The notes under the pieces were generated by a model that was not told where the DNA came from, did not search any database, and was given only the letters and a program-made list of their open reading frames with translations. Positions 63,721-64,000 of a DNA stretch of 64,000 nt are shown here, piece by piece. Origin of the DNA: Salinisphaera dokdonensis (GTDB lineage: Bacteria; Pseudomonadota; Gammaproteobacteria; Nevskiales; Salinisphaeraceae); contig NZ_APND01000005.1 of assembly GCF_040361215.1 (NCBI RefSeq), positions 1 to 64,000 of the forward strand, written 5' to 3'. Made by a program: the position numbers and the translations under genes. Within the stretch, counting starts at the first letter, position 1, and each line of letters starts with the position of its first letter.

Positions 63721-64000
63721 GCGCAGACAACGCACACGCACACTTCGCGGGCGACTGGCTCGCGCTACGCGAGCCTCTGGATCACGCGGCACGGAACAGC
63801 CGACTCACGGCCGCCGCAGCCGAGCGTTTGCATACCTCGCGCGAAAAAAAACCGCAGACCATTGTCGACCTGGGCAGCGGTAGCGGCTCCAACCTGCGTT
63901 ATCTCGCGCCGCGGTTTCCGGGCCCGCAGCACTGGCGGCTACTCGACCACGACCCCGCCTTGCTGGCCGCCGCGACCCGCGCCAGCGCGAGCACACGGGA
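63717..64000 (+). CDS. Class I SAM-dependent methyltransferase, cut by window end
   Basis: The first about 94 residues are present: a leading region with FAGDWLALREPLDHAARNSR, then the motif I IVDLGSGSGSNLRYLAPRF and an acidic LLDHDPA loop. Overlaps the glycosyltransferase gene by 4 bases, so it is the fourth member of one operon. The rest of the gene lies beyond position 64000. Confidence 0.8.
   Translation, partial: MSADNAHAHFAGDWLALREPLDHAARNSRLTAAAAERLHTSREKKPQTIVDLGSGSGSNLRYLAPRFPGPQHWRLLDHDPALLAAATRASASTR

Noticed and set aside
62935..63792. 285-residue minus-strand frame opposite the glycosyltransferase
   Set aside because: Shadow frame; the plus-strand GT4 motifs explain the coding.
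1..64000. CRISPR array or long tandem repeats
   Set aside because: No regularly spaced direct repeats were seen by eye on either strand.

Overview
The window looks like a chromosome segment of a GC-rich, probably halophilic or marine gammaproteobacterium of Salinisphaera type. That guess rests on codon use, the type II secretion gene order and the Cfa, PilB and universal stress neighbours; the taxon cannot be proven from sequence alone. It divides near position 39.75 kb into an accessory half (left) and an ordinary core-genome half (right). The boundary carries a 3' tRNA-Pro(CGG) fragment (39699-39748) beside an AlpA/excisionase-like gene and two dead insertion sequences. This suggests that the left half is, or belongs to, a genomic island whose other end lies outside the window.

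Left half, 0-19.5 kb: an inorganic-sulfur and thiol-redox region. It holds a TauE/SafE exporter, a TsdB/TsdA-like thiosulfate dehydrogenase pair, a DUF442 protein and a methyltransferase. Next come a 5'-nucleotidase family enzyme, an apolipoprotein N-acyltransferase joined to a two-component system, and a periplasmic thiol cluster (DsbD, an Lgt-like/TlpA fusion, DsbG, a DsrE-like protein). An ETHE1-type persulfide dioxygenase candidate, a type II sulfide:quinone oxidoreductase and a split YeeE/YedE transporter follow, closed by a CsoR/CstR-family repressor. A GC-tract palindrome of the form ATACCCTTA(G/C)GGGTAT occurs before the dioxygenase/SQR pair and before a decayed cytochrome oxidase remnant, with a weaker copy before tauE/tsdB, so one persulfide-responsive regulon is likely. 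The pathway reads as sulfide -> persulfide (SQR) -> sulfite (dioxygenase and DUF442) -> export (TauE), plus thiosulfate -> tetrathionate (TsdA). A fused ctaD-ctaB scar and a frameshifted dps show past gene loss.

19.7-34 kb: an accessory block with defence-like content. It has a 1157-residue KAP P-loop NTPase with low GC, a decayed gene, a DUF4062 protein, small DUF2188 and DUF3892 genes and a WYL regulator. It also holds an SRAP peptidase, two antitoxin-like DUF2384 proteins without toxins, and two convergent cassettes that each pair a ParD-like protein carrying an N-terminal hydrophobic segment with a tiny membrane protein. 34-39 kb is a decayed segment containing IS3- and IS256-family transposase remnants.

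Right half, 40-64 kb: hemerythrin, a solitary pilB, a VOC protein and a DUF2845 protein, then the type II secretion locus. gspA and gspB lie on the minus strand, divergent from an almost complete gspC-D-E-F-G-H-I-J-K-L-M-N operon. A sodium:solute symporter, cyclopropane fatty acid synthase and a universal stress protein follow. The window ends in a tight cluster of a dehydrogenase, a divergent 6-pyruvoyl-tetrahydropterin-synthase-like protein, a GT4 glycosyltransferase and a methyltransferase cut by the window end. That cluster looks like an uncharacterised small-molecule pathway. No CRISPR array, rRNA or complete tRNA was seen.
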